DNA of 64,000 nt from Intrasporangiaceae bacterium (GTDB lineage: Bacteria > Actinomycetota > Actinomycetes > Actinomycetales > Dermatophilaceae), in assembly GCA_021324575.1 (NCBI GenBank), contig JAJPIW010000070.1, forward strand, positions 1 to 64,000. The letters are read 5' to 3'. The position numbers and the translations under genes are program-made. The notes under the pieces are model-generated. The model saw nothing but the letters and a program-made list of their open reading frames with translations. It made no database searches and was not told the DNA's origin. Position 1 is the stretch's first letter. Every line of letters starts with the position of its first letter. This document shows positions 18,107 through 27,572 of this stretch, one piece after another.

Positions 18107-19546
18107 TCAGACCTCGGCCGAGGTCCGCTCACGACGGGTCGGGGCATCCACGCGGTCGCGACGTCGACGCGGCGCATCGGCCTCCAATGCCTTCTGCGCG
18201 TCGGTCTGGTACGAGTAGTCGTAGTAGCCGCCGGCGGCCGACCGCGGGATCCGGTTCAGGACGACCCCGAGAACCCGACCGTTGACCGACTCGAGCGAGC
18301 CGATGGCGGTGGCGAGCTGGTCGCGGGTGACGATCCCCGAGCCGGCGACCATCACGGCTCCGCCGGTGAAGGTCGACAGGATCGCCGCGTCCGTCACGGG
18401 TAGCAAAGGCGGCGCATCGACGAGCACATAGTCGAACAGACCCTGCAGCTGCTGCACGACATCGCGCATCGCCGTCGACCCGAGCAGCTCGCTCGGGTTG
18501 GGCGGGAGCGCGCCGGCTCCGATGACGGAGAGACTCTCCGACCCGAACGGCTGGATGACGTCGCGCAGCGCCACCCGGCCGATCAGCACGTCGGTGATCC
18601 CGACTGCGCCCTCGAGGCCGAGGTAGTCCAGCAGCCGGGGGCGGCGCAGGTCGCCCTCGATGAGGCACACCCGGGCACCGGACTGGGCCAAGGTGAGGGC
18701 CAGGTTCGCTGTGGTCGTGGTCTTGCCCTCCCCCGCCAGCGAGGAGGTGACGACAATGACCCGGGGGTGATTGGCGACGTCGAGGAACTGCAGGTTCGTC
18801 CGTAGCGACCTGAAGGCCTCGGCGCGGGTCGAGTGCGGGTCGGCCTGGACGATGAGGGGGTGCTTCGGCGCGTCGGAGTCGAAGGGGATGGCGCCGACGA
18901 CCGGTGCATCGGTGACTGCTTCGACGTCGCTCTTGTCACGAACCCGGTTGTCAAGGGTTGCCCGCAGAACCGCGAGGCCACCGCCGAGGAGAAGGCCAAG
19001 GACCAGGCCCAGGCCCAGGTTCCGCGTCGGGCGTGGCGCGATCGGCGCGAGGTCAACCAACGCCGGCTGGACGACAGTGATTTTGACCGGGCTGGGCGAC
19101 TTGTCGGAGACCCGCTCGATCTCGGCGACGCTCTTGGGGAACTCCGTGGCAATCTTGCCGGCGATCGCCGCAGCTCCCGCAGGGCTGGCATCGCGCACGA
19201 CGACGTTGATGAGGACGGTGTCGGGCGGGACCGTTGCCGTGACCCGCTGGCTCAACGCTTCCGGCGTCGTCGTGAGGTGCAGTGCGCTGATCACGGGCGC
19301 GAGGACTTTGGGCGTCGTGAGCAGCTGCTGGTAGGACTTGACCCGTTGCTGGGTGAAGGTGCTGCCCTGGGCCAGCTGGCTGGTGTCAGTGGAGTCGGCA
19401 GTGGAGACGAAGAACTGCAGCGTCGACTGGTACTGCTTGGGCGTGAGCACAGTGAGCAGGGCCGCCACCGCCACGACAAGGAGTGTCACCGCTACGACGA
19501 GGCGCCACCCTTTGCGGAGGAGTCGTACATATGCCTGCAGGTCCAC
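18107..19546 (-). CDS. Wzz-domain/bacterial tyrosine kinase fusion (polysaccharide co-polymerase)
   Basis: About 479 residues. A Wzz-type domain with two membrane helices (LVVAVTLLVVAVAALLTVL and LGLGLVLGLLLGGGLAVL) brackets an extracellular coiled region. A cytoplasmic BY-kinase follows with Walker A SSLAGEGKT (Lys about 275), Walker A' IEGDLRRP and Walker B YVLVDAPP. The C-terminus has the tyrosine cluster GGYYDYSYQ, the autophosphorylation tail. Controls chain length and export of the polymer. The GTG at 19546 with GAGAGG upstream is chosen; the frame is open to 19591. Both domains in one chain, as is usual in actinobacteria. Confidence 0.88.
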   Translation of the reverse strand: MDLQAYVRLLRKGWRLVVAVTLLVVAVAALLTVLTPKQYQSTLQFFVSTADSTDTSQLAQGSTFTQQRVKSYQQLLTTPKVLAPVISALHLTTTPEALSQRVTATVPPDTVLINVVVRDASPAGAAAIAGKIATEFPKSVAEIERVSDKSPSPVKITVVQPALVDLAPIAPRPTRNLGLGLVLGLLLGGGLAVLRATLDNRVRDKSDVEAVTDAPVVGAIPFDSDAPKHPLIVQADPHSTRAEAFRSLRTNLQFLDVANHPRVIVVTSSLAGEGKTTTTANLALTLAQSGARVCLIEGDLRRPRLLDYLGLEGAVGITDVLIGRVALRDVIQPFGSESLSVIGAGALPPNPSELLGSTAMRDVVQQLQGLFDYVLVDAPPLLPVTDAAILSTFTGGAVMVAGSGIVTRDQLATAIGSLESVNGRVLGVVLNRIPRSAAGGYYDYSYQTDAQKALEADAPRRRRDRVDAPTRRERTSAEV

Positions 19547-19692
19547 GAGGTGCCTCTCCACGGTGAGAACGGGTCGATCGGCTGGGATCACCCCCGTGCC
19601 CGGAGCATCATAGGCGATCGGGCTCGGCGCAGCCGAGCAGCCGCGCAGTAGGGTGCACGATGCCCATCCCAGCCAAAGGAGGCGAACCCAGG

Positions 19693-20664
19693 ATGCTGAG
19701 CCGCATCACCCGCTTGCCCAATGTCGCGCTAGCCGTCTTGGGCGTTGTCACCTTGGTGCTCTCGATATTCGCCCTGCGGTCGTCGACTTCCAGTAGCGAA
19801 GCACTCGCCGCGACGACGAGTCTGCCGCCGGCTGCTGCGGGGACGAGTTCTCCGGGAACGCCGACCGCGGGAAGCAGCACCAACGCTGGCAATGAAACCT
19901 CCGCTGGGACGGCGTCGCAGGAGCCCGCCCCCACCCCGGCTGTCGTCACCGACTCCGTGGCTGCCGTCAGCACGACGACCGCCTGGCGGATCACGACCGG
20001 GACGTGCGCCGACGGAGGCGCCACCCTGGAGGTGACGACGACCGGCGGCCGCAACTGGAAGACCGTCCCCACTCCGTACACTCGGCTGGTCCGCGTCCAA
20101 CCCACGTCGGCGACTGACGCCTTCGTCGTCGGCTCAGCAGACACTGGTTGCGGACTCGGAGTGCGCTCGACCTCTGACGGTGGGGCCTCCTGGTCAGCCG
20201 AGGGATCGACTGCTCAAGCATGGGCGCGGGACCTGAAGTCGCCCACCGTCCTGCACGCACCTGGCGTCGGCTCGCGCCATCCCTGCGGCAAGGCAGACGT
20301 CCTCGACTTCTCCCGCGCCGATGCCACCCACGCCGCCGTCCTGTGCTCCGACGTCGCGCTGCGGACCACCTCCGACTCCGGACAGACCTGGCCGGTCGCG
20401 AAGCGCATCAAGGGCGCGGTCGCCGTCCTTTCGAGTAGCAATGGGACGTATGCCGTCACGCCCTCGGCCAGCGCGTCCTGTCAGGGGCTTCGGGTCACGG
20501 GGGCTACCGGAGGGGCATCGTCCTCCTGCGTGACCTTGGCGGATCCGGCTCCCCCGGGCACGGTGAGCGGCTCGATCGTCGGGACGACCGCCTGGCTGCG
20601 GGTCGGCAGTCGCACCTTCCTGTCGACCGACGGCTTGTCCACCTGGAAGGAAGCCGTGGCCTGA
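19693..20664 (+). CDS. Membrane-anchored Asp-box (BNR-like) beta-propeller protein
   Basis: About 323 residues from the ATG at 19693, which follows an AGGAGG site by 11 bases (a longer start at 19660 lies upstream of it). One helix (about residues 9-27) is followed by a Ser/Thr/Pro/Ala-rich linker to about residue 85, then repeats with Asp-box wording: TTGGRNWK, TSDGGASWS, TSDSGQTWP and STDGLSTWK. Such propellers often bind or act on glycans. No catalytic set is visible. It is divergent from the Wzz/kinase gene and may be part of the export machinery or a surface binding protein; the role is unknown. Confidence 0.6.
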   Translation: MLSRITRLPNVALAVLGVVTLVLSIFALRSSTSSSEALAATTSLPPAAAGTSSPGTPTAGSSTNAGNETSAGTASQEPAPTPAVVTDSVAAVSTTTAWRITTGTCADGGATLEVTTTGGRNWKTVPTPYTRLVRVQPTSATDAFVVGSADTGCGLGVRSTSDGGASWSAEGSTAQAWARDLKSPTVLHAPGVGSRHPCGKADVLDFSRADATHAAVLCSDVALRTTSDSGQTWPVAKRIKGAVAVLSSSNGTYAVTPSASASCQGLRVTGATGGASSSCVTLADPAPPGTVSGSIVGTTAWLRVGSRTFLSTDGLSTWKEAVA

Positions 20665-20768
20665 GCCCGTCAGCTCGACAATGCTGTCCAGGTCGTGATG
20701 CCTGACCCGGGCCGAGCGCGCATGCACTCTTCATGCAATCCCGCGGGCCGAGGTTCGCCGGCGCCCGG
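20665..20768. other. Short convergent intergenic region
   Basis: About 100 bases between convergent Asp-box and malic enzyme genes. It contains a weak GCATGC...GCATGA-type inverted sequence near 20720-20740 but no convincing terminator. Confidence 0.3.
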
Positions 20769-21926
20769 TCAGGCTAGCGAGGCCACCGCACGCGCCACGA
20801 CGTCGGACACCCCTGGGGCGAAGACGGACGGGACGATCTCCTCGGCCGTCGGTGACGGGACGAGAGCGGCGATGGCCCGCGCTGCGGCGAGCTTCATCTC
20901 CTCGGTGATCGCGCGAGCGCCCGAGTCGAGCGCCCCGCGGAAGATCCCGGGGAACGCCAGCACGTTGTTGATCTGGTTCGGGAAGTCCGAGCGCCCGGTC
21001 GCGACGACCGCGGCATACTTCGCGGCCAGCGTCGGGTGCACCTCGGGGTCGGGGTTCGCGAGCGCGAAGATGATCGCGTCGGACGCCATGAGCGCCAGGT
21101 CGGCCTCGGGAACCTTGCCGCCGGACACCCCGATGTAGACGTCAGCACCACGCATCGCCTCGGTCAACGACCCGGACACCGACCGCGGGTTCGTCGTCGC
21201 AGCGAGGTGCGACTTGTGGTGAGTCAGGTCCGTCCGGCCCGGGTGCACGATCCCCCGCGAGTCACACACGATGACATCGCGTATGCCGGCCCGCTGCAGC
21301 AGCTTGGTGACGGCCACCCCGGCCGCGCCCGCGCCGGAGACGACGACGCGCAGCGACGGGAGCTCGCGGCCCACCACGATCGCGGCATTGATCAGCCCGG
21401 CGAGCACCACGATCGCCGTGCCGTGCTGGTCGTCGTGGAAGACCGGGATGTCCAGCCGCTCCTTGAGCCGCTCCTCGATCTCGAAGCAGCGCGGCGCCGA
21501 GATGTCCTCCAGGTTGATCCCACCGTAGGTCGGCGCCAACCGGGCGATCGCGTCGACGAGCTCGTCGACGGTCCCGGTCTCGAGGCACACCGGCACCGCG
21601 TCTACCCCGCCGAAGTGCTTGAACAGGATCGCCTTGCCCTCCATGACCGGCATCGCGGCGAGCGGACCGATGTCGCCCAGCCCGAGCACGGCCGTCCCGT
21701 CCGACACGACGGCGACGGTGTTGCCCCGCGTGGTGTAGCGGGTGGCGAGGCTGGGGTCCGCGGCGATCGCACGGCATACGTCGGCAACACCGGGGGTGTA
21801 GAGCAACGAGAGGTCGGCGCGGTCCCGCAGCGGCTTGGTCGCCTCCACGGTGAGCTTGCCGCCCTCGTGCGCCACGAAGATCGGGTCGAATGCGTCGTAT
21901 GCCGGCTGCGCGGGGTGCGCGGACAT
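20769..21926 (-). CDS. NAD(P)-dependent malic enzyme
   Basis: About 385 residues, the short bacterial form. [15 protein letters not shown] carries the catalytic Tyr region, [11 protein letters not shown] and INLEDISAP the metal-site acids, FHDDQHGTA the malic-enzyme signature, and [17 protein letters not shown] the nucleotide fold. It decarboxylates malate to pyruvate with NAD(P) reduction, feeding anaplerosis and NADPH supply. Monocistronic by spacing. Three copies of the CGGCATACG/CGTATGCCG word lie in it (21290, 21773, 21896), consistent with long residence in this genome. Confidence 0.92.
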   Translation of the reverse strand: MSAHPAQPAYDAFDPIFVAHEGGKLTVEATKPLRDRADLSLLYTPGVADVCRAIAADPSLATRYTTRGNTVAVVSDGTAVLGLGDIGPLAAMPVMEGKAILFKHFGGVDAVPVCLETGTVDELVDAIARLAPTYGGINLEDISAPRCFEIEERLKERLDIPVFHDDQHGTAIVVLAGLINAAIVVGRELPSLRVVVSGAGAAGVAVTKLLQRAGIRDVIVCDSRGIVHPGRTDLTHHKSHLAATTNPRSVSGSLTEAMRGADVYIGVSGGKVPEADLALMASDAIIFALANPDPEVHPTLAAKYAAVVATGRSDFPNQINNVLAFPGIFRGALDSGARAITEEMKLAAARAIAALVPSPTAEEIVPSVFAPGVSDVVARAVASLA

Positions 21927-22163
21927 GGAAGGTCACCTTGCGAAGAGGGGAAGGGGGGCAGTGGCCGCGCACGCGGCGGGTGGCGGCCTTGGGGCCACTG
22001 CGGACCGGGGGTTGCCCGGTCCCGTCATGATTCCACACACGTCCGAAACGCGAGTGTTTCCCCGCTGTGACCCGTATCGCGTCCGCGGCTGGCAGGATCA
22101 CCCCATTGGCAGGTCCGGCCACCCCCGGCCGGAGCCTGTAGGCAGGCCGAAAGGACCCATTCC

Positions 22164-23084
22164 ATGCTGCGCACCCGCGCTGTCGCCCTCGCGACACTCG
22201 CCACGACCGCCCTCGCCCTCACCGCGTGCGGCTCCAACAGCCTCGACTCTGGCGGCGGGACGACCACCTCGACGACGTCGTCCTCCTCGACCACGGCTGC
22301 CGCTGACGCGGCACTTGTCGCCAAGCTGCCGGCCGCCGTGAAGGCCAAGGGCACCATCAAGATCGGCGTCGACTCCTCCTACGCGCCCAACGAGTTCCTG
22401 GACACCGACGGCAAGACCGTCATCGGCATGGACGTCGACATCTTCGACGCGGTCGCTGCGAAGTTCGGCATGAAGACCGAGTGGGTGACCGCCTCCTTCG
22501 ACTCGATCATCCTCGGCGTCAACAGCGGCAAGTACGACATCGGCGTCTCCTCGTTCACCATCAACAAGACCCGCGAGGCCAAGGCCAACATGGTCAGCTA
22601 CTTCTCGGCCGGCACCCAGTGGGCCACCAAGGCCGGCAACCCGGGCAAGGTCCACCCCGACGACGCCTGCGGCCTGGCCATCGGCGTCCAGAAGGGCACC
22701 GTCCAGATCGACGACCTGACCGCCCGCTCCAAGAAGTGCACCGATGCCGGCAAGAAGCCGATCCAGCAGATCATCGAGGAGTCGCAGGCCAAGGTGACCG
22801 CCGACGTCGTGTCCGGCAAGGCCACCGCCATGCTCGCCGACTCCCCCGTCTGCCTGTATGCCGTGAAGCAGACCAACGGTCAGCTCGCGTCCCTCGGCGA
22901 CATCTACGACTCGGCCCCGTACGGCTTCGTCCTGCCCAAGACCGAGACCGACTTCTCCCAGGCCATCGCCGACGCGCTCACCGCGATAAACGCCGACGGC
23001 TCCTACAAGGCGGCGCTCGCCAAGTGGGGCAACGCCAGCGGAGCGATCAGCACCTTCACCGTCAACCCGCCTGCGTCGTCCTGA
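22164..23084 (+). CDS. Amino-acid ABC transporter substrate-binding lipoprotein
   Basis: About 306 residues. A signal peptide ending in a lipobox (ALTACGS, Cys near residue 20) is followed by a Ser/Thr linker and an SBP_bac_3 domain: IKIGVDSSYAPNEF, GMDVDIFDAVAAKFG, VSSFTINKTREAKANMVSYF. This family binds glutamate, glutamine, histidine or cystine. An AAGGA ribosome site lies upstream. First gene of a run with permease, ATPase, sodX and sodN; only 4 bases separate it from the permease. Confidence 0.9.
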   Translation: MLRTRAVALATLATTALALTACGSNSLDSGGGTTTSTTSSSSTTAAADAALVAKLPAAVKAKGTIKIGVDSSYAPNEFLDTDGKTVIGMDVDIFDAVAAKFGMKTEWVTASFDSIILGVNSGKYDIGVSSFTINKTREAKANMVSYFSAGTQWATKAGNPGKVHPDDACGLAIGVQKGTVQIDDLTARSKKCTDAGKKPIQQIIEESQAKVTADVVSGKATAMLADSPVCLYAVKQTNGQLASLGDIYDSAPYGFVLPKTETDFSQAIADALTAINADGSYKAALAKWGNASGAISTFTVNPPASS

Positions 23085-23088
23085 CCTC

Positions 23089-23994
23089 ATGACGACCGAG
23101 ACCTCCGACCGGCCGGGCGCCATCCACGCCCGGCCGGTCCGCCACCCCGGGCGCTGGCTGGCGATCGTTGTCATCGTCGTTCTCGTCGCCATGATGATCA
23201 GCTCGCTGGTCACCAACCCGGTCTGGAACTTCCCGCGGGTGTTCAAGGTCATGAACTTCAACCCGGTGCTGAACGGACTCTTCAAGGGAACGCTCATCGG
23301 CACGGTCGGCGCGATGGTCATCGGCGTGGTGCTCGGCGTGATCATGGCGGTCATGCGGCTGTCCGGGAACCCGGTGCTGCGCGGAGTGGCCTTCGCCTAC
23401 GTCTGGTTCTTCCGGTCCATGCCGCGCTACGTGCTGCTCATCTTCTGTGGCAGCCTCGGCGTCCTCTACGCGAAGCTGGAGATCGGCATTCCGTTCGGCC
23501 CGGCGTTCACGTCGATCGACATGAACGCCCTGAGCAGCTCGCTCGCCATCGGGATCCTCGGCCTCGGGCTCTCCGAGGCCGCCTACATGGCCGAGATCGC
23601 CCGGGCCGGCATCCTGTCGGTCGACAAGGGCCAGAGCGAGGCCGCCCAGGCACTCGGCATGGGGCCGGGCAAGGCGATGATGCGGATCATCCTTCCCCAG
23701 GCGATGCGGGTCATCGTGCCGCCGACCGGCAACGAGACCATCTCGATGGTCAAGGACACCTCGCTGTTGTCGGCCGTGCCGATCACCGCCGAGCTGTTCT
23801 ACCAGGCCCAGACGATCGGCAACCGGGACTTCCAGATCGTCCCCAGCCTGGTGGCCGCCAGCCTCTGGTACATCATCGTCTGCTCGATCCTCATGGTCGG
23901 CCAGTCCTACCTCGAGCGGTACTTCGGTCGCGGCTTCGGCACCCCCTCCAAGAAGGCCAAGCAGGAACTCACCAAGGTTGCGGCGGACCACTGA
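23089..23994 (+). CDS. Amino-acid ABC transporter permease
   Basis: About 301 residues of the HisM/GlnP family. Several helices include [20 protein letters not shown] and [20 protein letters not shown]. The EAA loop region reads [17 protein letters not shown] and [25 protein letters not shown], the contact site for the ATPase. It forms the membrane channel for the preceding binding protein. A long N-terminal hydrophilic extension (about 22 residues) is present. Confidence 0.92.
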   Translation: MTTETSDRPGAIHARPVRHPGRWLAIVVIVVLVAMMISSLVTNPVWNFPRVFKVMNFNPVLNGLFKGTLIGTVGAMVIGVVLGVIMAVMRLSGNPVLRGVAFAYVWFFRSMPRYVLLIFCGSLGVLYAKLEIGIPFGPAFTSIDMNALSSSLAIGILGLGLSEAAYMAEIARAGILSVDKGQSEAAQALGMGPGKAMMRIILPQAMRVIVPPTGNETISMVKDTSLLSAVPITAELFYQAQTIGNRDFQIVPSLVAASLWYIIVCSILMVGQSYLERYFGRGFGTPSKKAKQELTKVAADH

Positions 23995-23995
23995 C

Positions 23996-24943
23996 ATGAC
24001 GACGACAGCCAGCACACCGGCATACGACAAGAGCGGCGAACCGCTCGTCCGTGCGGTCAACGTGACCAAGGCCTTCCACGGCAACCAGGTGCTCAAGGGC
24101 ATCGACCTCAGCGTCAACCGGGGCCAGGTCGTCGTCCTGCTGGGGCCGAGCGGCTCGGGCAAGACGACCTTCCTGCGCTGCATCAACCAGCTTGAGACCA
24201 TCGACGGCGGCCGGATCTGGGTCGACGGCGACCTGATGGGCTACGTGGACAAGGGCGGCACCCTGCACCGGCTCACCGACAAGGCGATCGCCGCCCAGCG
24301 TCGCGACATCGGGATGTGCTTCCAACGGTTCAACCTGTTCCCGCACAAGACGGTCCTCCAGAACGTCATGGAGGCACCGACCCAGGTCAAGGGCGTGAGC
24401 AAGGACCAGGCCCGGTCCCGCGGCCTGGAGCTGCTCGAGCGGGTCGGGCTCAAGGACAAGCCCGCCGCCTACCCGGCCCAGCTCTCCGGCGGCCAGCAGC
24501 AGCGCGTCGCCATCGCCCGGGCTCTGGCCATGGACCCCAAGCTGATGCTCTTCGACGAGCCCACCTCCGCGCTCGACCCGGAGCTCGTCGGTGAGGTCCT
24601 GGCGGTGATGAAGGAGCTGGCCCAGTCCGGGATGACGATGATCGTCGTGACCCACGAGATGGGCTTCGCCCGCGAGGTCGCCGACGAGGTCGTCTTCATG
24701 GACGGCGGCGTCGTCGTCGAGCAGGGCCCGCCCGATGAGGTCATCGTCAACCCCAAGCAGCAGCGGACCAAGAACTTCCTGCGCCGGATGCGGCAGGAGG
24801 AGGAGCAGCTCGCGGCAGCCACCGGTCACCTCGCGCTCGCCGACATCCCGCTCGACGACACGACCGATGACGACGTCACTGTGGACCCGACCCGGGCCAT
24901 CGACGATGGTGGTCCGGACGGCGCGGTGCCGCCCACCTCGTGA
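23996..24943 (+). CDS. Amino-acid ABC transporter ATP-binding protein
   Basis: About 315 residues. Walker [10 protein letters not shown]-loop [12 protein letters not shown], signature [15 protein letters not shown], Walker [13 protein letters not shown] and switch HEMGFAREV are all intact. It belongs to the GlnQ/HisP group. The C-terminus has about 60 extra residues rich in Asp and Thr beyond the usual end. The ATG at 23996 lies 1 base after the permease stop. Its own TGA overlaps the GTG of sodX, which ties the transporter and the superoxide dismutase genes together. Confidence 0.93.
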   Translation: MTTTASTPAYDKSGEPLVRAVNVTKAFHGNQVLKGIDLSVNRGQVVVLLGPSGSGKTTFLRCINQLETIDGGRIWVDGDLMGYVDKGGTLHRLTDKAIAAQRRDIGMCFQRFNLFPHKTVLQNVMEAPTQVKGVSKDQARSRGLELLERVGLKDKPAAYPAQLSGGQQQRVAIARALAMDPKLMLFDEPTSALDPELVGEVLAVMKELAQSGMTMIVVTHEMGFAREVADEVVFMDGGVVVEQGPPDEVIVNPKQQRTKNFLRRMRQEEEQLAAATGHLALADIPLDDTTDDDVTVDPTRAIDDGGPDGAVPPTS

Positions 24944-25320
24944 TCCGGCTCGGGCTGGTCCGGGTGACCGGGCCGTCCATGGAGCCGACGCTGCTGGCGG
25001 GCGACCTCCTGCTCGTGGCGCGCGGCATACGGCCTCGGACCGGTTCCCTGGCCGTATGCCGGCTGCCTCCCGAGCCGTCGGGTGCGCCGCGCCCACTCGC
25101 CGTCAAGCGGGTGACCGGCCCCGACCCGGCCGACCCGGCGCGGTGGTGGGTGGAGCGGGACAACCCGCACGAGGGCGTCGACTCCTGGCTGGTCGGGTCG
25201 CTGGCACGCTCGGACATCCGGGCCGTCGTCCTGTGGCGGCTCCCCCGGCGTTCCTGGCTGATCGGCGTGTCCCGCCGGTCGGGCCGACGTTTGGGCCGTG
25301 GGGGCGGCGGGGTAGGTTGA
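24940..25320 (+). CDS. sodX: Nickel superoxide dismutase maturation protease (S26 family)
   Basis: About 126-residue signal-peptidase-like protein with the serine nucleophile in [14 protein letters not shown] (Ser13) and the general-base lysine in LAVKRVTG (Lys56). It lacks the long membrane anchor of LepB. In actinobacteria this enzyme removes the N-terminal propeptide of Ni-SOD so that His1 can bind nickel. The GTG start overlaps the ATPase stop (GTGA). sodN follows 40 bases later. Two copies of the CGGCATACG word face each other within it (25024 and 25053). Confidence 0.88.
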   Translation: MIRLGLVRVTGPSMEPTLLAGDLLLVARGIRPRTGSLAVCRLPPEPSGAPRPLAVKRVTGPDPADPARWWVERDNPHEGVDSWLVGSLARSDIRAVVLWRLPRRSWLIGVSRRSGRRLGRGGGGVG

Positions 25321-25360
25321 GAATGCACCGGATCGCACGTCCGACCGAAGGGATTCACCC

Positions 25361-25762
25361 ATGCGTTTGAGCACGATGTTCACCGTTCCGACCGTCAGCG
25401 CGCACTGCGACCTGCCGTGCGGCGTCTACGACCCGGCCCAGGCCCGGATCGAGGCCGAGTCGATCAAGGCGATCGACAAGAAGGTCGCCGACAGCACCGA
25501 CCCCGACTTCCGGGTCCGCGCGGCGATCATCAAGGAGCAGCGCTCCGAGCTGGTCAAGCACCACCTGTGGGTGCTGTGGACCGACTACTTCAAGCCCCCG
25601 CACTTCGAGAAGTACCCCGAGCTGAACTCCCTCGTCAACGAGGCCACCAAGCTCGCCGGCGCTGCCGGCACCAAGGGTTCCTTCGACGAGTCCGTCGCCG
25701 ACGAGCTGCTCGCCAAGATCGACAAGATCGCCGAGATCTTCGCCGAGACCAAGAAGGCCTGA
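25361..25762 (+). CDS. sodN: Superoxide dismutase, nickel type
   Basis: About 133 residues. The nickel hook HCDLPCGVY begins at His15, preceded by a 14-residue leader ending VSA that SodX should remove. Mature His1, Cys2 and Cys6 are the nickel ligands. The rest is a helical bundle (QARIEAESIKAI, HHLWVLWTDYFKP). The enzyme converts superoxide to peroxide and oxygen in the cytoplasm. In Streptomyces the gene is repressed by Nur when nickel is low; I did not identify a Nur site here. A strong hairpin follows at 25777. Confidence 0.95.
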   Translation: MRLSTMFTVPTVSAHCDLPCGVYDPAQARIEAESIKAIDKKVADSTDPDFRVRAAIIKEQRSELVKHHLWVLWTDYFKPPHFEKYPELNSLVNEATKLAGAAGTKGSFDESVADELLAKIDKIAEIFAETKKA

Positions 25763-25776
25763 GCCAGGCCTGCTGC

Positions 25777-25827
25777 GGCATACGAAGGGCGCCTTCCTCA
25801 TGTGGGAGGCGCCCTTCGTCGTATGCC
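25777..25827 (+). terminator. Gene-end hairpin after sodN, built on the CGGCATACG word
   Basis: Inverted repeat just after the sodN stop. The outer ends are GGCATACG and CGTATGCC; inner arms AAGGGCGCC and GGCGCCCTT enclose a short loop. No T-run follows, so it may be a stability or termination hairpin. It is one of three inverted pairs of the dispersed word at gene ends in this window. Confidence 0.7.
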
Positions 25828-25897
25828 GCACCCACTCACCTCTCCCCCGCCGGCTTCCGGCCCGCCCTGTGAGCGGCACTGCGCAGAGGCCCTTCCC

Positions 25898-26001
25898 CGC
25901 CGCCGCCCCTTCGCCCCCGTCGGCGCGGCGCTGCGGCCGCTCACCCCTCCGCCGCCGCCCCTTCGCCCCCGTCGGCGCGGCGCTGCGGCCACTCACCCCT
26001 T
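25898..26001. repeat. 52-bp tandem duplication
   Basis: Two adjacent near-identical copies of a very GC-rich 52-base unit (starting about 25898 and 25950) with one visible substitution near the end. Non-coding; it lies between sodN and the 74-bp palindrome at 26052. Confidence 0.8.
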
Positions 26002-26051
26002 CCCGCCGGCCTTCGCCACACCCCGGTTGCATCCGGATCCGGCGGCTTGCC

Positions 26052-26125
26052 TGTTACCGAGCGGCCTACCGAACCGTAGTCGTTGTGGTCACAACGCCTA
26101 CGGTTCGGAAGGCCGCCGGGTAACG
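26052..26125. repeat. 74-bp palindromic element, copy A
   Basis: Imperfect palindrome of 37-base arms centred on TTGTGG/TCACAA at 26088/26089. The outer ends are TGTTAC and GTAACG. Its arm sequence differs from copies B-D (CGGCC in place of CTGGTTA-type bases), but mostly with matching changes in the other arm, so pairing is kept. It lies about 120 bases before the AbiEi/DUF559-like gene. Confidence 0.8.
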
Positions 26126-26248
26126 GGTGCGCGACCATCTCCGACTGTCGTCCACAGCCCGTGCAGCCGGCGGTCAGCCATCCACAGATCCGCCCCGAGA
26201 TCCGCAAGGGGCTGGCTCGGGCCGGTCGATGTAGGCAGGCTGGTCGAT

Positions 26249-27217
26249 GTGGACAGCTTCCCCCCCGAGGTTCGCGACGTGCTGAGTCGCCAGGACAGCC
26301 TCGTCACGCGACAGCAGCTCATCACGAACGGCGTGAGCACTGCTGCGGTTCGCTGGAATGCAGGGCGCAACTGGCGCGTCGTCCTTCCCTTCGTCTACCT
26401 GATGACGCGAGCCGAGCCCACCCAGCGACAACGGAACATTGCCGGCCTACTGTGGGCCGGGCCGGCGTCGGTCCTGGCTGGGCCCACGGCGGCGCGCCTG
26501 CACGGCATACGCGGCCTTCCCGACGACCAGGCCGTGCACCTGCTGGTTCCAGCGACCCAGCGATCTCGGACCAAGGCCTTTGCCTCGTGCCGGAGCAGCG
26601 CCCTGCACGACCCCGACGTCGTGACCCGCGGGGTCATCCGGATCGCCTCACCAGCGCGAGCGTGCGTCGATGCCGCCCATTCCGCGCGAACGGCCGGCGA
26701 ACGCTCCGCCATCCTCATCGAGGCGGTGCAACGCGATATCGCGACGCTGGACGACCTGACCGAGTGGGTGCTTCGACTCCGCCCGCGCGACGCCGTCGCC
26801 CTCCACCCGGCTCTCGCGGAGGCAGCGAGTGGGGCGTGGTCACTACCGGAGGCTGAGCTCCTCGAGCTGATCGCCAGCTCCCCGGTGCTTTCCCAACCCC
26901 TCGCCAACCCCCACCTCGTTGACGCCGGAGGCCAGCCTCTCCTCAGCCCGGACGTCTGGCTCGATGACGTGGCCATGGCCGTGATGGTCCACTCACACAC
27001 CCACCACAGCCAGGGTGAGCAATGGGACAGCACCGTCGAGCGAGACGGCGGCTTGGTCGAGGCCGGAGTGATCGTCGCCGGAGTCACGCCACGACGGATC
27101 CGCACCGAGCCCGCCACCGTGCTGGAGCGCCTGGAACGCACCTACGCGATGGCCCGGAGTCGCCCGAGGCCGGACGTGGTCGCCACGCCCCGTTACCCCT
27201 GGCATCACGCCGCGTGA
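26249..27217 (+). CDS. AbiEi-antitoxin-like HTH protein with C-terminal DUF559 (endonuclease-fold) domain
   Basis: About 322 residues from the GTG at 26249. The N-terminus (VLSRQDSLVTRQQLITNGV and RWNAGRNWRVVLPFVYL) matches the winged-helix AbiEi-type antitoxin domain common in actinobacterial hypotheticals. The middle has GPTAARLHGIRGLPD. The C-terminus (MVHSHTHHSQGEQWDSTVERD, then GVIVAGVTPRRI) aligns in pattern with DUF559/Vsr-like PD-(D/E)XK domains, where a DxxxHH...RD layout is usual; the leading acidic residue is not obvious, so it may be inactive. No toxin partner is adjacent. It is bracketed by two 74-bp palindromes and tandem repeats. Confidence 0.6.
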   Translation: MDSFPPEVRDVLSRQDSLVTRQQLITNGVSTAAVRWNAGRNWRVVLPFVYLMTRAEPTQRQRNIAGLLWAGPASVLAGPTAARLHGIRGLPDDQAVHLLVPATQRSRTKAFASCRSSALHDPDVVTRGVIRIASPARACVDAAHSARTAGERSAILIEAVQRDIATLDDLTEWVLRLRPRDAVALHPALAEAASGAWSLPEAELLELIASSPVLSQPLANPHLVDAGGQPLLSPDVWLDDVAMAVMVHSHTHHSQGEQWDSTVERDGGLVEAGVIVAGVTPRRIRTEPATVLERLERTYAMARSRPRPDVVATPRYPWHHAA

Positions 27218-27328
27218 CTGCGGCCTGACCGGGGGATCCCGATCCTGATGCCCGGGCGGAAGCGCTCCTGACGCGGCCGCGGTGCCGCGCGCCGCGCGGA
27301 AGCGCTCCGGGCGCGTGGCCTCCGTCGG

Positions 27329-27458
27329 GCTCTGTTGCCGGCTGCTGGGCGGCGCGGGCGCTGTTGCCGGCTGCTGGGCGACGCGGGCTCTGTTGCCGGC
27401 TGCTGGGCGACGCGGGCGCTGTTGCCGGCTGCTAGGCGACGCGGGCGCTGTTGCCGGT
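27329..27458. repeat. 29-bp tandem repeat, about 4.3 copies
   Basis: Units start at about 27329, 27358, 27387 and 27416 with a partial fifth; the core is CTGTTGCCGGCTGCTGGGCG. The last partial unit runs directly into the 74-bp palindrome at 27456. Few substitutions between units suggest recent expansion. Confidence 0.85.
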
Positions 27459-27529
27459 TACTCGACTGGTTACCGGACCGGAAGTGTTGTGACCACAACA
27501 CCTCCGGTCCGGTAACCAGTCGAGTAACC
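27456..27529. repeat. 74-bp palindromic element, copy B (near perfect)
   Basis: Arms of 37 bases with only one mismatch besides the central AC. The ends are GGTTAC and GTAACC, with a second internal GGTTACC in each arm; the centre is GTGTTGTG/CACAACAC at 27492/27493. It could form a 36-bp stem. It lies 240 bases after the AbiEi/DUF559-like gene. Confidence 0.88.
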
Positions 27530-27572
27530 AGTCGCTGGCGGCGGCCTGGCGGCGGCTGGTCGACGCGCCGTC

